NCBI GenBank assembly: GCA_023053685.1
Contig: JALIGW010000286.1
Span: 41,931 to 105,930 of the forward strand
Direction of reading: 5' to 3'
Source of the DNA: Diadophis punctatus similis
Lineage: Eukaryota; Chordata; Lepidosauria; Squamata; Dipsadidae
Length of the DNA stretch: 64,000 nucleotides
This document shows positions 22,340-33,100 of the stretch, piece after piece. The position numbers and the translations under genes are program-made. Within the stretch, counting starts at the first letter, position 1. Every line of letters begins with the position of its first letter. The notes under the pieces were generated by a model. That model saw nothing but the letters and a program-made list of their open reading frames with translations. It had not been told where the DNA came from and ran no database searches.

Positions 22340-24490
22340 GGAATCAAAAATCAAGCGAGAATTTGGCTTTCCGGCCTGTGGGGAACAGGAATATGTGTTT
22401 CATTTTCATTTCTGAGGTGTTTGTCAAAAGTCATATTTTTGGCTGTATTGAGTCCTAAGGCGAATGCTGTGTTAGACTTTGGGCTAGCTCTTCAGGGTAG
22501 GCTCGGAATCGAAAATCAAGCAAGAATTTGGCTTTCCAGCCCGTGGGGAACAGGAATATGTGTTTCTTTTTCATTTCTGAGGTGTTTGTCAAAAGTGATG
22601 TTTTTGGGCTGAATTGAGAAATAAGGCGAATGCTGTGTTAGACCGTGAGCTAGCTCTTCAGGGTAGGCTCGGAATCGAAAATCAAGCGAGAATTCGGCTT
22701 TCCAGCCTGTGGGGAACAGGAATATGTGTTTCATTTTCATTTCTGAGGTGTTTGTCAAAAGTCATGTTTTTTGGCTGTATTGAGTCCTAAAGCGAATGCA
22801 GTGTTAGACTTTGGGCTAGCTCTTCAGGGTAGGCTCGGAATCGAAAATCAAGCGAGAATTTGGCTTTCCAGCCCATGGGGAACAGGAATATGTGTTTCAT
22901 TTTCATATCTGAGGTGTTTGTCAAAAGTCATGTTTTTTGGCTGTATTGAGTCCTAAGGCGAATGCAGTTAGACTTTGGGCTAGCTCTTCAGGGTAGGCTC
23001 AGAATCGAAAATCAAGCGAGAATTCGGCTTTCCAGCCCGTGGGGAACAGGAATATGTGTTTCTTTTTCATTTCTGAGGTGTTTTCCAAAAGTGATGTTTT
23101 TGGGCTGAATTTAGAAATTAGGCGAATGCTGTGTTAGACCTTGGGCTAGCTCTTCAGGAAAAGGTTGGAATCAAAAATCAAGCGAGAATTCGGCTTTCCA
23201 GCCCGTGGGGAACAGGAATATGTGTTTCTTTTTCATTTCTGAGGTGTTTTCCAAAAGTGATGTTTTTGGGCTGAATTTAGAAATTAGGCGAATGCTGTGT
23301 TAGACCTTGGGCTAGCTCTTCAGGAAAAGGTCGGAATCAAAAATCAAGCGAGAATTTGGCTTTCCAGCCTGTGGGGAACAGGAATATGTGTTTCTTTTTC
23401 ATTTCTGAGGTGTTTTCCAAAAGTGATGTTTTTGGGCTGAATTTAGAAATTAGGCGAATGCTGTGTTAGACCTTGGGCTAGCTCTTCAGGAAAAGGTCGG
23501 AATCAAAAATCAAGCGAGAATTTGGCTTTCCGGCCTGTGGGGAACAGGAATATGTGTTTCTTTTTCATTTCTGAGGTGTTTGTCAAAAGTGATGTTTTTG
23601 GACTGAATTGAATCCTGAGGCGAATGCCGTGTTAGACTTTGGGCTAGCTCTTCAGGGTAGGTTCGGAATCGAAAATCAAGCGAGAATTCGGCTTTCCAGC
23701 CCGTGGGGAACAGGAATATGTGTTTCATTTTCATTTCTGAGGTGTTTGTCAAAAGTCATGTTTTTTGGCTGTATTCAGTCCTAAGGCGAATGCTGTGTTA
23801 GACCTTGAGCTAGCTCTTCAGGGTAGGCTCGGAATCGAAAATCAAGCGAGAATTCGGCTTTCCAGCCTGTGGGGAACAGGAATATGTGTTTCTTTTTCAT
23901 TTCTGAGGTGTTTGTCAAAAGTGATGTTTTTGGCTGTATTGAGTCCTAAGGCGAATGCTGTGTTAGACCTTGGGCTAGCTCTTCAGGGTAGGCTCGGAAT
24001 CGAAAATCAAGCGAGAATTCGGCTTTCCAGCCTGTGGGGAACAGGAATATGTGTTTCATTTTCATTTCTGAGGTGTTTGTCAAAAGTCATATTTTTGGCT
24101 GTATTGAGTCCTAAGGCGAATTCAGTGTTAGACTTTGGGCTAGCTCTTCAGGGTAGGCTCGGAATCGAAAATCAAGCGAGAATTCGGCTTTCCAGCCCAT
24201 GGGGAACAGGAATATGTGTTTCATTTTCATTTCTGAGGTGTTTGTCAAAAGTCATGTTTTTTGGCTGTATTGAGTCCTAAGGCGAATGCAGTTAGACTTT
24301 GGGCTAGCTCTTAAGGGTAGGCTCAGAATCGAAAATCAAGCGAGAATTCGGCTTTCCAGCCCGTGGGGAACAGGAATATGTGTTTCTTTTTCATTTCTGA
24401 AGTGTTTTTCAAAAGTGATGTTTTTGGGCTGAATTTAGAAATTAGGCGAATGCTGTGTTAGACCTTGGGATAGCTCTTCAGGAAAAGGTC
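22340..24490 (+). repeat. 13-mer HOR unit (2151 bp), most complete member of the zone II family
   Basis: The order is A B Ct C* D' D' D' E F G2 H C D. Every monomer of the 9-mer is present or has a direct parent here, and the 11-mer differs only in how its middle is spliced. This makes the 13-mer the simplest candidate parent. Private changes include GGTTGGAATC near 23164, GGCGAATTCAG at about 24116 and CTTAAGGGTAGG near 24311. Confidence 0.82.
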
Positions 24491-26312
24491 GGAATCAAAA
24501 ATCAAGCGAGAATTTGGCTTTCCGGCCTGTGGGGAACAGGAATATGTGTTTCATTTTCATTTCTGAGGTGTTTGTCAAAAGTCATATTTTTGGCTGTATT
24601 GAGTCCTAAGGCGAATGCTGTGTTAGACTTTGGGCTAGCTCTTCAGGGTAGGCTCGGAATCGAAAATCAAGCAAGAATTTGGCTTTCCAGCCCGTGGGGA
24701 ACAGGAATATGTGTTTCTTTTTCATTTCTGAGGTGTTTTTCAAAAGTGATGTTTTTGGGCTGAATTTAGAAATAAGGCGAATGCTGTGTTAGACCGTGAG
24801 CTAGCTCTTCAGGGTAGGCTCGGAATCGAAAATCAAGCAAGAATTCGGCTTTCCAGCCTGTGGGGAACAGGAATATGTGTTTCATTTTCATTTCTGAGGT
24901 GTTTGTCAAAAGTCATGTTTTTTGGCTGTATTCAGTCCTAAAGCGAATGCAGTGTTAGACTTTGGGCTAGCTCTTCAGGGTAGGCTCGGAATCGAAAATC
25001 AAGCGAGAATTCGGCTTTCCAGCCCATGGGGAACAGGAATATGTGTTTCATTTTCATATCTGAGGTGTTTGTCAAAAGTCATGTTTTTTGGCTGTATTGA
25101 GTCCTAAGGCGAATGCAGTTAGACTTTGGGCTAGCTCTTCAGGGTAGGCTCAGAATCGAAAATCAAGCGAGAATTCGGCTTTCCAGCCCGTGGGGAACAG
25201 GAATATGTGTTTCTTTTTCATTTCTGCGGTGTTTTCCAAAAGTGATGTTTTCGGGCTGAATTTAGAAATTAGGCGAATGCTGTGTTAGACCTTGGGCTAG
25301 CTCTTCAGGAAAAGGTCGGAATCAAAAATCAAGCGAGAATTCGGCTTTCCAGCCCGTGGGGAACAGGAATATGTGTTTCTTTTTCATTTCTGAGGTGTTT
25401 TCCAAAAGTGATGTTTTTGGGCTGAATTTAGAAATTAGGCGAATGCTGTGTTAGACCTTGGGCTAGCTCTTCAGGAAAAGGTCGGAATCGAAAATCAAGC
25501 GAGAATTCGGCTTTCCAGCCTGTGGGGAACAGGAATATGTGTTTCTTTTTCATTTCTGAGGTGTTTTCCAAAAGTGATGTTTTTGGGCTGAATTTAGAAA
25601 TTAGGCGAATGCTGTGTTAGACCTTGGGCTAGCTCTTCAGGAAAAGGTCGGAATCAAAAATCAAGCGAGAATTTGGCTTTCCGGCCTGTGGGGCACAGGA
25701 ATATGTGTTTCTTTTTCATTTCTGAGGTGTTTGTCAAAAGTGATGTTTTTGGACTGAATTGAATCCTGAGGCGAATGGCGTGTTAGACCTTGGGCTAGCT
25801 CTTCAGGGTAGGCTCGGAATCGAAAATCAAGCGAGAATTCGGCTTTCCAGCCCGTGGGGAACAGGAATATGTGTTTCATTTTCATTTCTGAGGTGTTTGT
25901 CAAAAGTCATGTTTTTTGGCTGTATTGAGTCCTAAGGCGAATGCACTGTTAGACTTTGGGCTAGCTCTTCAGGGTAGGCTCGGAATCGAAAATCAAGCGA
26001 GGAATTCGGCTTTCCAGCCCATGGGGAACAGGAATATGTGTTTCATTTTCATTTCTGAGGTGTTTGTCAAAAGTCATGTTTTTTGGCTGTATTGAGTCCT
26101 AAGGCGAATGCAGTTAGACTTTGGGCTAGCTCTTCAGGGTAGGCTCAGAATCGAAAATCAAGCGAGAATTCGGCTTTCCAGCCCGTGGGGAACAGGAATA
26201 TGTGTTTCTTTTTCATTTCTGAGGTGTTTTTCAAAAGTGATGTTTTTGGGCTGAATTTAGAAATTAGGCGAATGCTGTGTTAGACCTTGGGCTATCTCTT
26301 CAGGAAAAGGTC
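24491..26312 (+). repeat. 11-mer unit bridging zone II to zone III (1822 bp)
   Basis: Monomers are A B Ct C* D' D' D' E Ca C D, starting at 24491, 24656, 24822, 24988, 25152, 25318, 25484, 25650, 25816, 25982 and 26147. The first eight are of zone II type. The last three are the Ca-C-D end of the zone III 5-mer. The Ca at 25816-25981 is the first monomer in the window with GCACTGTTAGAC. The C at 25982 carries a one-base insertion, GCGAGGAATTC. A private GGGGCACAGG lies near 25691. Confidence 0.8.
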
Positions 26313-29300
26313 GGAATCAAAAATCACGCGAGAATTTGGCTTTCCGGCCTGTGGGGAACAGGAATATGTGTTTCATTTTCATTTCTGAGGTGTTTGTCAA
26401 AAGTCATATTTTTGGCTGTATTGAGTCCTAAGGCGAATGCTGTGTTAGCCTTTGGGCTAGCTCTTCAGGGTAGGCTCGGAATCGAAAATCAAGCAAGAAT
26501 TTGGCTTTCCAGCCCGTGGGGAACAGGAATATGTGTTTCTTTTTCATTTCTGAGGTGTTTGTCAAAAGTGATGTTTTTGGGCTGAATTGAGAAATAAGGC
26601 GAATGCTGTGTTAGACCGTGAGCTAGCTCTTCAGGGTAGGCTCGGAATCGAAAATCAAGCGAGAATTTGGCTTTCCAGCCCGTGGGGAACAGGAATATGT
26701 GTTTCATTTTCATTTCTGAGCTGTTTGTCAAAAGTCATGTTTTTTGGCTGTATTGAGTCCTAAGGCGAATGCAGTTAGACTTTGGGCTAGCTCTTCAGGG
26801 TAGGCTCAGAATCGAAAATCAAGCGAGGAATTCGGCTTTCCAGCCCGTGGGGAACAGGAATATGTGTTTCTTTTTCATTTCTGAGGTGTTTTTCAAAAGT
26901 GATGTTTTTGGGCTGAATTTAGAAATTAGGCGAATGCTGTGTTAGACCTTGGGCTAGCTCTTCAGGAAAAGGTCGGAATCAAAAATCAAGCGAGAATTTG
27001 GCTTTCTGGCCTGTGGGGAACAGGAATATGTGTTTCATTTTCATTTCTGAGGTGTTTGTCAAAAGTCATATTTTTGGCTGTATTGAGTCCTAAGGCGAAT
27101 GCTGTGTTAGACTTTGGGCTAGCTCTTCAGGGTAGGCTCGGAATCGAAAATCAAGCAAGAATTTGGCTTTCCAGCCCGTGGGGAACAGGAATATGAGTTT
27201 CTTTTTCATTTCTGAGGTGTTTGTCAAAAGTGATGTTTTTGGGCTGAATTGAGAAATAAGGCGAATGCTGTGTTAGACCGTGAGCTAGCTCTTCAGGGTA
27301 GGCTCGGAATCGAAAATCAAGCGAGAATTCGGCTTTCCAGCCCGTGGGGAACAGGAATATGTGTTTCATTTTCATTTCTGAGGTGTTTGTCAAAAGTCAT
27401 GTTTTTTGGCTGTATTGAGTCCTAAGGCGAATGCACTGTTAGACTTTGGGCTAGCTCTTCGGGGTAGGCTCGGAATCGAAAATCAAGCGAGAATTCGGCT
27501 TTCCAGCCCATGGGGAACAGGAATATGTGTTTCATTTTCATTTCTGAGGTGTTTGTCAAAAGTCATGTTTTTTGGCTGTATTGAGTCCTAGGCGAATGCA
27601 GTTAGACTTTGGGCTAGCTCTTCAGGGTAGGCTCAGAATCGAAAATCAAGCGAGAATTCGGCTTTCCAGCCCGTGGGGGAACAGGAATATGTGTTTCTTT
27701 TTCATTTCTGAGGTGTTTTTCAAAAGTGATGTTTTTGGGCTGAATTTAGAAATTAGGCGAATGCTGTGTTAGACCTTGGGCTAGCTCTTCAGGAAAAGGT
27801 CGGAATCAAAAATCAAGCGAGAATTTGGCTTTCCGGCCTGTGGGGAACAGGAATATGTGTTTCATTTTCATTTCTGAGGTGTTTGTCAAAAGTCATATTT
27901 TTGGCTGTATTGAGTCCTAAGGCGAATGCTGTGTTAGACTTTGGGCTAGCTCTTCAGGGTAGGCTCGGAATCGAAAATCAAGCAAGAATTTGGCTTTCCA
28001 GCCCGTGGGGAACAGGAATATGTGTTTCTTTTTCATTTCTGAGGTGTTTGTCAAAAGTGATGTTTTTGGGCTGAATTGAGAAATAAGGCGAATGCTGTGT
28101 TAGACCGTGAGCTAGCTCTTCAGGGTAGGCTCGGAATCGAAAATCAAGCGAGAATTCGGCTTTCCAGCCCGTGGGGAACAGGAATATGTGTTTCATTTTC
28201 ATTTCTGAGGTGTTTGTCAAAAGTCATGTTTTTTGGCTGTATTGAGTCCTAAGGCGAATGCACTGTTAGACTTTGGGCTAGCTCTTCAGGGTAGGCTCGG
28301 AATCGAAAATCAAGCGAGAATTCGGCTTTCCAGCCCATGGGGAACAGGAATATGTGTTTCATTTTCATATCTGAGGTGTTTGTCAAAAGTCATGTTTTTT
28401 GGCTGTATTGAGTCCTAAGGCGAATGCAGTTAGACTTTGGGCTAGCTCTTCAGGGTAGGCTCAGAATCGAAAATCAAGCGAGAATTCGGCTTTCCAGCCC
28501 GTGGGGAACAGGAATATGTGTTTCTTTTTCATTTCTGAGGTGTTTTCCAAAAGTGATGTTTTTGGGCTGAATTTAGAAATTAGGCGAATGCTGTGTTAGA
28601 CCTTGGGCTAGCTCTTCAGGAAAAGGTCGGAATCAAAAATCAAGCGAGAATTCGACTTTCCAGCCCGTGGGGAACAGGAATATGTGTTTCTTTTTCATTT
28701 CTGAGGTGTTTTCCAAAAGTGATGTTTTTGGGCTGAATTTAGAAATTAGGCGAATGCTGTGTTAGACCTTGGGCTAGCTCTTCAGGAAAAGGTCGGAATC
28801 GAAAATCAAGCGAGAATTCGGCTTTCCAGCCTGTGGGGAACAGGAATATGTGTTTCTTTTTCATTTCTGAGGTGTTTTCCAAAAGTGATGTTTTTGGGCT
28901 GAATTTAGAAATTAGGCGAATGCTGTGTTAGACCTTGGGCTAGCTCTTCAGGAAAAGGTCGGAATCAAAAATCAAGCGAGAATTTGGCTTTCCGGCCTGT
29001 GGGGAACAGGAATATGTGTTTCTTTTTCATTTCTTAGGTGTTTGTCAAAAGTGATGTTTTTGGACTGAATTGAATCCTGAGGCGAATGGCGTGTTAGACC
29101 TTGGGCTAGCTCTTCAGGAAAAGGTCGGAATCAAAAATCAAGCGAGAATTTGGCTTTCCGGCCTGTGGGGAACAGGAATATGTGTTTCTTTTTCATTTCT
29201 GAGGTGTTTGTCAAAAGTGATGTTTTTGGGCTGAATTGAGAAATAAGGCGAATGCTGTGTTAGACCGTGAGCTAGCTCTTCAGGGTAGGCTCGGAATCGA

Positions 29301-32300
29301 AAATCAAGCGAGAATTCGGCTTTCCAGCCCGTGGGGAACAGGAATATGTGTTTCATTTTCATTTCTGAGGTGTTTGTCAAAAGTCATGTTTTTTGGCTGT
29401 ATTGAGTCCTAAGGCGAATGCACTGTTAGACTTTGGGCTAGCTCTTCAGGAAAAGGTCGGAATCAAAAATCAAGCGAGAATTCGGCTTTCCAGCCCATGG
29501 GGAACAGGAATATGTGTTTCATTTTCATTTCTGAGGTGTTTGTCAAAAGTCATATTTTTGGCTGTATTGAGTCCTAAGGCGAATGCTGTGTTAGACTTTG
29601 GGCTAGCTCTTCAGGGTAGGCTCGGAATCGAAAATCAAGCAAGAATTTGGCTTTCCAGCCCGTGGGGAACAGGAATATGTGTTTCTTTTTCATTTCTGAG
29701 GTGTTTGTCAAAAGTGATGTTTTTGGGCTGAATTGAGAAATAAGGCGAATGCTGTGTTAGACCGTGAGCTAGCTCTTCAGGGTAGGCTCGGAATCGAAAA
29801 TCAAGCGAGAATTTGGCTTTCCAGCCCGTGGGGAACAGGAATATGTGTTTCATTTTCATTTCTGAGGTGTTTGTCAAAAGTCATGTTTTTTGGCTGTATT
29901 GAGTCCTAAGGCGAATGCAGTTAGACTTTGGGCTAGCTCTTCAGGGTAGGCTCAGAATCGAAAATCAAGTGAGAATTCGGCTTTCCAGCCCGTGGGGAAC
30001 AGGAATATGTGTTTCTTTTTCATTTCTGAGGTGTTTTTCAAAAGTGATGTTTTTGGGCTGAATTTAGAAATTAGGCGAATGCTGTGTTAGACCTTGGGCT
30101 AGCTCTTCAGGAAAAGGTCGGAATCAAAAATCAAGCGAGAATTTGGCTTTCCGGCCTGTGGGGAACAGGAATATGTGTTTCATTTTCATTTCTGAGGTGT
30201 TTGTCAAAAGTCATATTTTTGGCTGTATTGAGTCCTAAGGCGAATGCTGTGTTAGACTTTGGGCTAGCTCTTCAGGGTAGGCTCGGAATCAAAAATCAAG
30301 CAAGAATTTGGTTTTCCAGCCCGTGGGGAACAGGAATATGAGTTTCTTTTTCATTTCTGAGGTGTTTGTCAAAAGTGATGTTTTTGGGCTGAATTGAGAA
30401 ATAAGGCGAATGCTGTGTTAGACCGTGAGCTAGCTCTTCAGGGTAGGCTCGGAATCGAAAATCAAGCGAGAATTCGGCTTTCCAGCCCGTGGGGAACAGG
30501 AATATGTGTTTCATTTTCATTTCTGAGGTGTTTGTCAAAAGTCATGTTTTTTGGCTGTATTGAGTCCTAAGGCGAATGCACTGTTAGACTTTGGGCTAGC
30601 TCTTCAGGGTAGGCTCGGAATCGAAAATCAAGCGAGAATTCGGCTTTCCAGCCCATGGGGAACAGGAATATGTGTTTCATTTTCATTTCTGAGGTGTTTG
30701 TCAAAAGTCATGTTTTTTGGCTGTATTGAGTGCTAAGGCGAATGCAGTTAGACTTTGGGCTAGCTCTTCAGGGTAGGCTCAGAATCGAAAATCAAGCGAG
30801 AATTCGGCTTTCCAGCCCGTGGGGAACAGGAATATGTGTTTCTTTTTCATTTCTGAGGTGTTTTTCAAAGTGATGTTTTTGGGCTGAATTTAGAAATTAG
30901 GCGAATGCTGTGTTAGACCTTGGGCTAGCTCTTCAGGAAAAGGTCGGAATCAAAAATCAAGCGAGAATTTGGCTTTCCGGCCTGTGGGGAACAGGAATAT
31001 GTGTTTCATTTTCATTTCTGAGGTGTTTGTCAAAAGTCATGTTTTTTGGCTGTATTGAGTCCTAAGGCGAATGCACTGTTAGACTTTGGGCTAGCTCTTC
31101 AGGGTAGGCTCAGAATCGAAAATCAAGCGAGAATTCGGCTTTCCAGCCCGTGGGGAACAGGAATATGTGTTTCTTTTTCATTTCTGAGGTGTTTTTCAAA
31201 AGTGATGTTTTTGGGCTGAATTTAGAAATTAGGCGAATGCTGTGTTAGACCTTGGGCTAGCTCTTCAGGAAAAGGTCGGAATCAAAAATCAAGCGAGAAT
31301 TTGGCTTTCCGGCCTGTGGGGAACAGGAATATGTGTTTCATTTTCATTTCTGAGGTGTTTGTCAAAAGTCATATTTTTGGCTGTATTGAGTCCTAAGGCG
31401 AATGCTGTGTTAGACTTTGGGCTAGCTCTTCAGGGTAGGCTCGGAATCGAAAATCAAGGAAGAATTTGGCTTTCCAGCCCGTGGGGAACAGGAATATGTG
31501 TTTCTTTTTCATTTCTGAGGTGTTTGTCAAAAGTGATGTTTTTGGGCTGAATTGAGAAATAAGGCGAATGCTGTGTTAGACCGTGAGCTAGCTCTTCAGG
31601 GTAGGCTCGGAATCGAAAATCAAGCGAGAATTCGGCTTTCCAGCCTGTGGGGAACAGGAATATGTGTTTCATTTTCATTTCTGAGGTGTTTGTCAAAAGT
31701 CATGTTTTTTGGCTGTATTGAGTCCTAAGGCGAATGCACTGTTAGACTTTGGGCTAGCTCTTCAGGGTAGGCTCGGAATCGAAAATCAAGCGAGAATTCA
31801 GATTTCCAGCCCATGGGGAACAGGAATATGTGTTTCATTTTCATTTCTGAGGTGTTTGTCAAAAGTCATGTTTTTTGGCTGTATTGAGTCCTAAGGCGAA
31901 TGCAGTTAGACTTTGGGCTAGCTCTTCAGGGTAGGCTCAGAATCGAAAATCAAGCGAGAATTCGGCTTTCCAGCCCGTGGGGAACAGGAATATGTGTTTC
32001 TTTTTCATTTCTGAGGTGTTTTTCAAAAGTGATGTTTTTGGGCTGAATTTAGAAATTAGGCGAATGCTGTGTTAGACCTTGGGCTAGCTCTTCAGGAAAA
32101 GGTCGGAATCAAAAATCAAGCGAGAATTTGGCTTTCCGGCCTGTGGGGAACAGGAATATGTGTTTCATTTTCATTTCTGAGGTGTTTGTCAAAAGTCATA
32201 TTTTTGGCTGTATTGAGTCCTAAGGCGAATGCTGTGTTAGACTTTGGGCTAGCTCTTCAGGGTAGGCTCGGAATCGAAAATCAAGCAAGAATTTGGCTTT

Positions 32301-33100
32301 CCAGCCCGTGGGGAACAGGAATATGTGTTTCTTTTTCATTTCTGAGGTGTTTGTCAAAAGTGATGTTTTTGGGCTGAATTGAGAAATAAGGCGAATGCTG
32401 TGTTAGACCGTGAGCTAGCTCTTCAGGGTAGGCTCGGAATCGAAAATCAAGCGAGAATTCGGCTTTCCAGCCCGTGGGGAACAGGAATATGTGTTTCATT
32501 TTCATTTCTGAGGTGTTTGTCAAAAGTCATGTTTTTTGGCTGTATTGAGTCCTAAGGCGAATGCACTGTTAGACTTTGGGCTAGCTCTTCAGGGTAGGCT
32601 CGGAATCGAAAATCAAGCGAGAATTCGGCTTTCCAGCCCGTGGGGAACAGGAATATGTGTTTCATTTTCATTTCTGAGGTGTTTGTCAAAAGTCATGTTT
32701 TTTGGCTGTATTGAGTCCTAAGGCGAATGCACTGTTAGACTTTGGGCTAGCTCTTCAGGGTAGGCTCGGATCGAAAATCAAGCGAGAATTCGGCTTTCCA
32801 GCCCGATGGGGAACAGGAATATGTGTTTCATTTTCATTTCTGAGGTGTTTGTCAAAAGTCATGTTTTTTGGCTGTATTGAGTCCTAAGGCGAATGCAGTT
32901 AGACTTTGGGCTAGCTCTTCAGGGTAGGCTCAGAATCGAAAATCAAGCGAGAATTCGGCTTTCCAGCCCGTGGGGAACAGGAATATGTGTTTCTTTTTCA
33001 TTTCTGAGGTGTTTTTCAAAAGTGATGTTTTTGGGCTGAATTTAGAAATTAGGCGAGTGCTGTGTTAGACCTTGGGCTTGCTCTTCAGGAAAAGGTCGGA
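26313..33100 (+). repeat. 19-monomer duplication (shift ~3145 bp)
   Basis: The rare change AATATGAGTTTC occurs at about 27195 and 30340. A C monomer with GAATTTGG and CCCGTGG precedes it in both places (26659 and 29805 region). A-type monomers 26975 and 30120 are 3145 bp apart, or 19 monomers. Outer limits are approximate because flanking units are near-identical. Confidence 0.65.
27802..30119 (+). repeat. 14-mer stretch: 5-mer type with an embedded zone II relic
   Basis: After A B Ca comes C* (TTTCATATCTGAGG near 28363), three D' monomers (GTTTTCCAAAAG, about 28463-28960) and an E at about 28961 with GAATGGCG and TTCTTAGGTG. Chimeric monomers at about 29127 (A front, B back) and 29459 (A-like start, CCCATGG, CATATTTTTGG) follow, then B, C, D. 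This is the last appearance of D' and E in the window and documents exchange between the two HOR families. Confidence 0.8.

Larger units (their letters stand above)
10423..26312 (+). repeat. Zone II: D'-rich zone with 6-, 9-, 11- and 13-mer HORs
   Basis: This zone is defined by D' monomers (GTTTTCCAAAAG), often two or three in a row. It also carries C* monomers with TTTCATATCTGAGG, E monomers with GAATTGAATCCTGAGG, and D monomers with TCTGAAGTG closing many units. A-type starts at 15721, 17539, 19030, 20521, 22340 and 24491 give spacings of 1818, 1491, 1491, 1819 and 2151 bp; the next A at 26313 gives 1822. All fit one 13-monomer parent, A B Ct C* D' D' D' E F G H C D, with two or four monomers missing or replaced. 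Confidence 0.85.
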
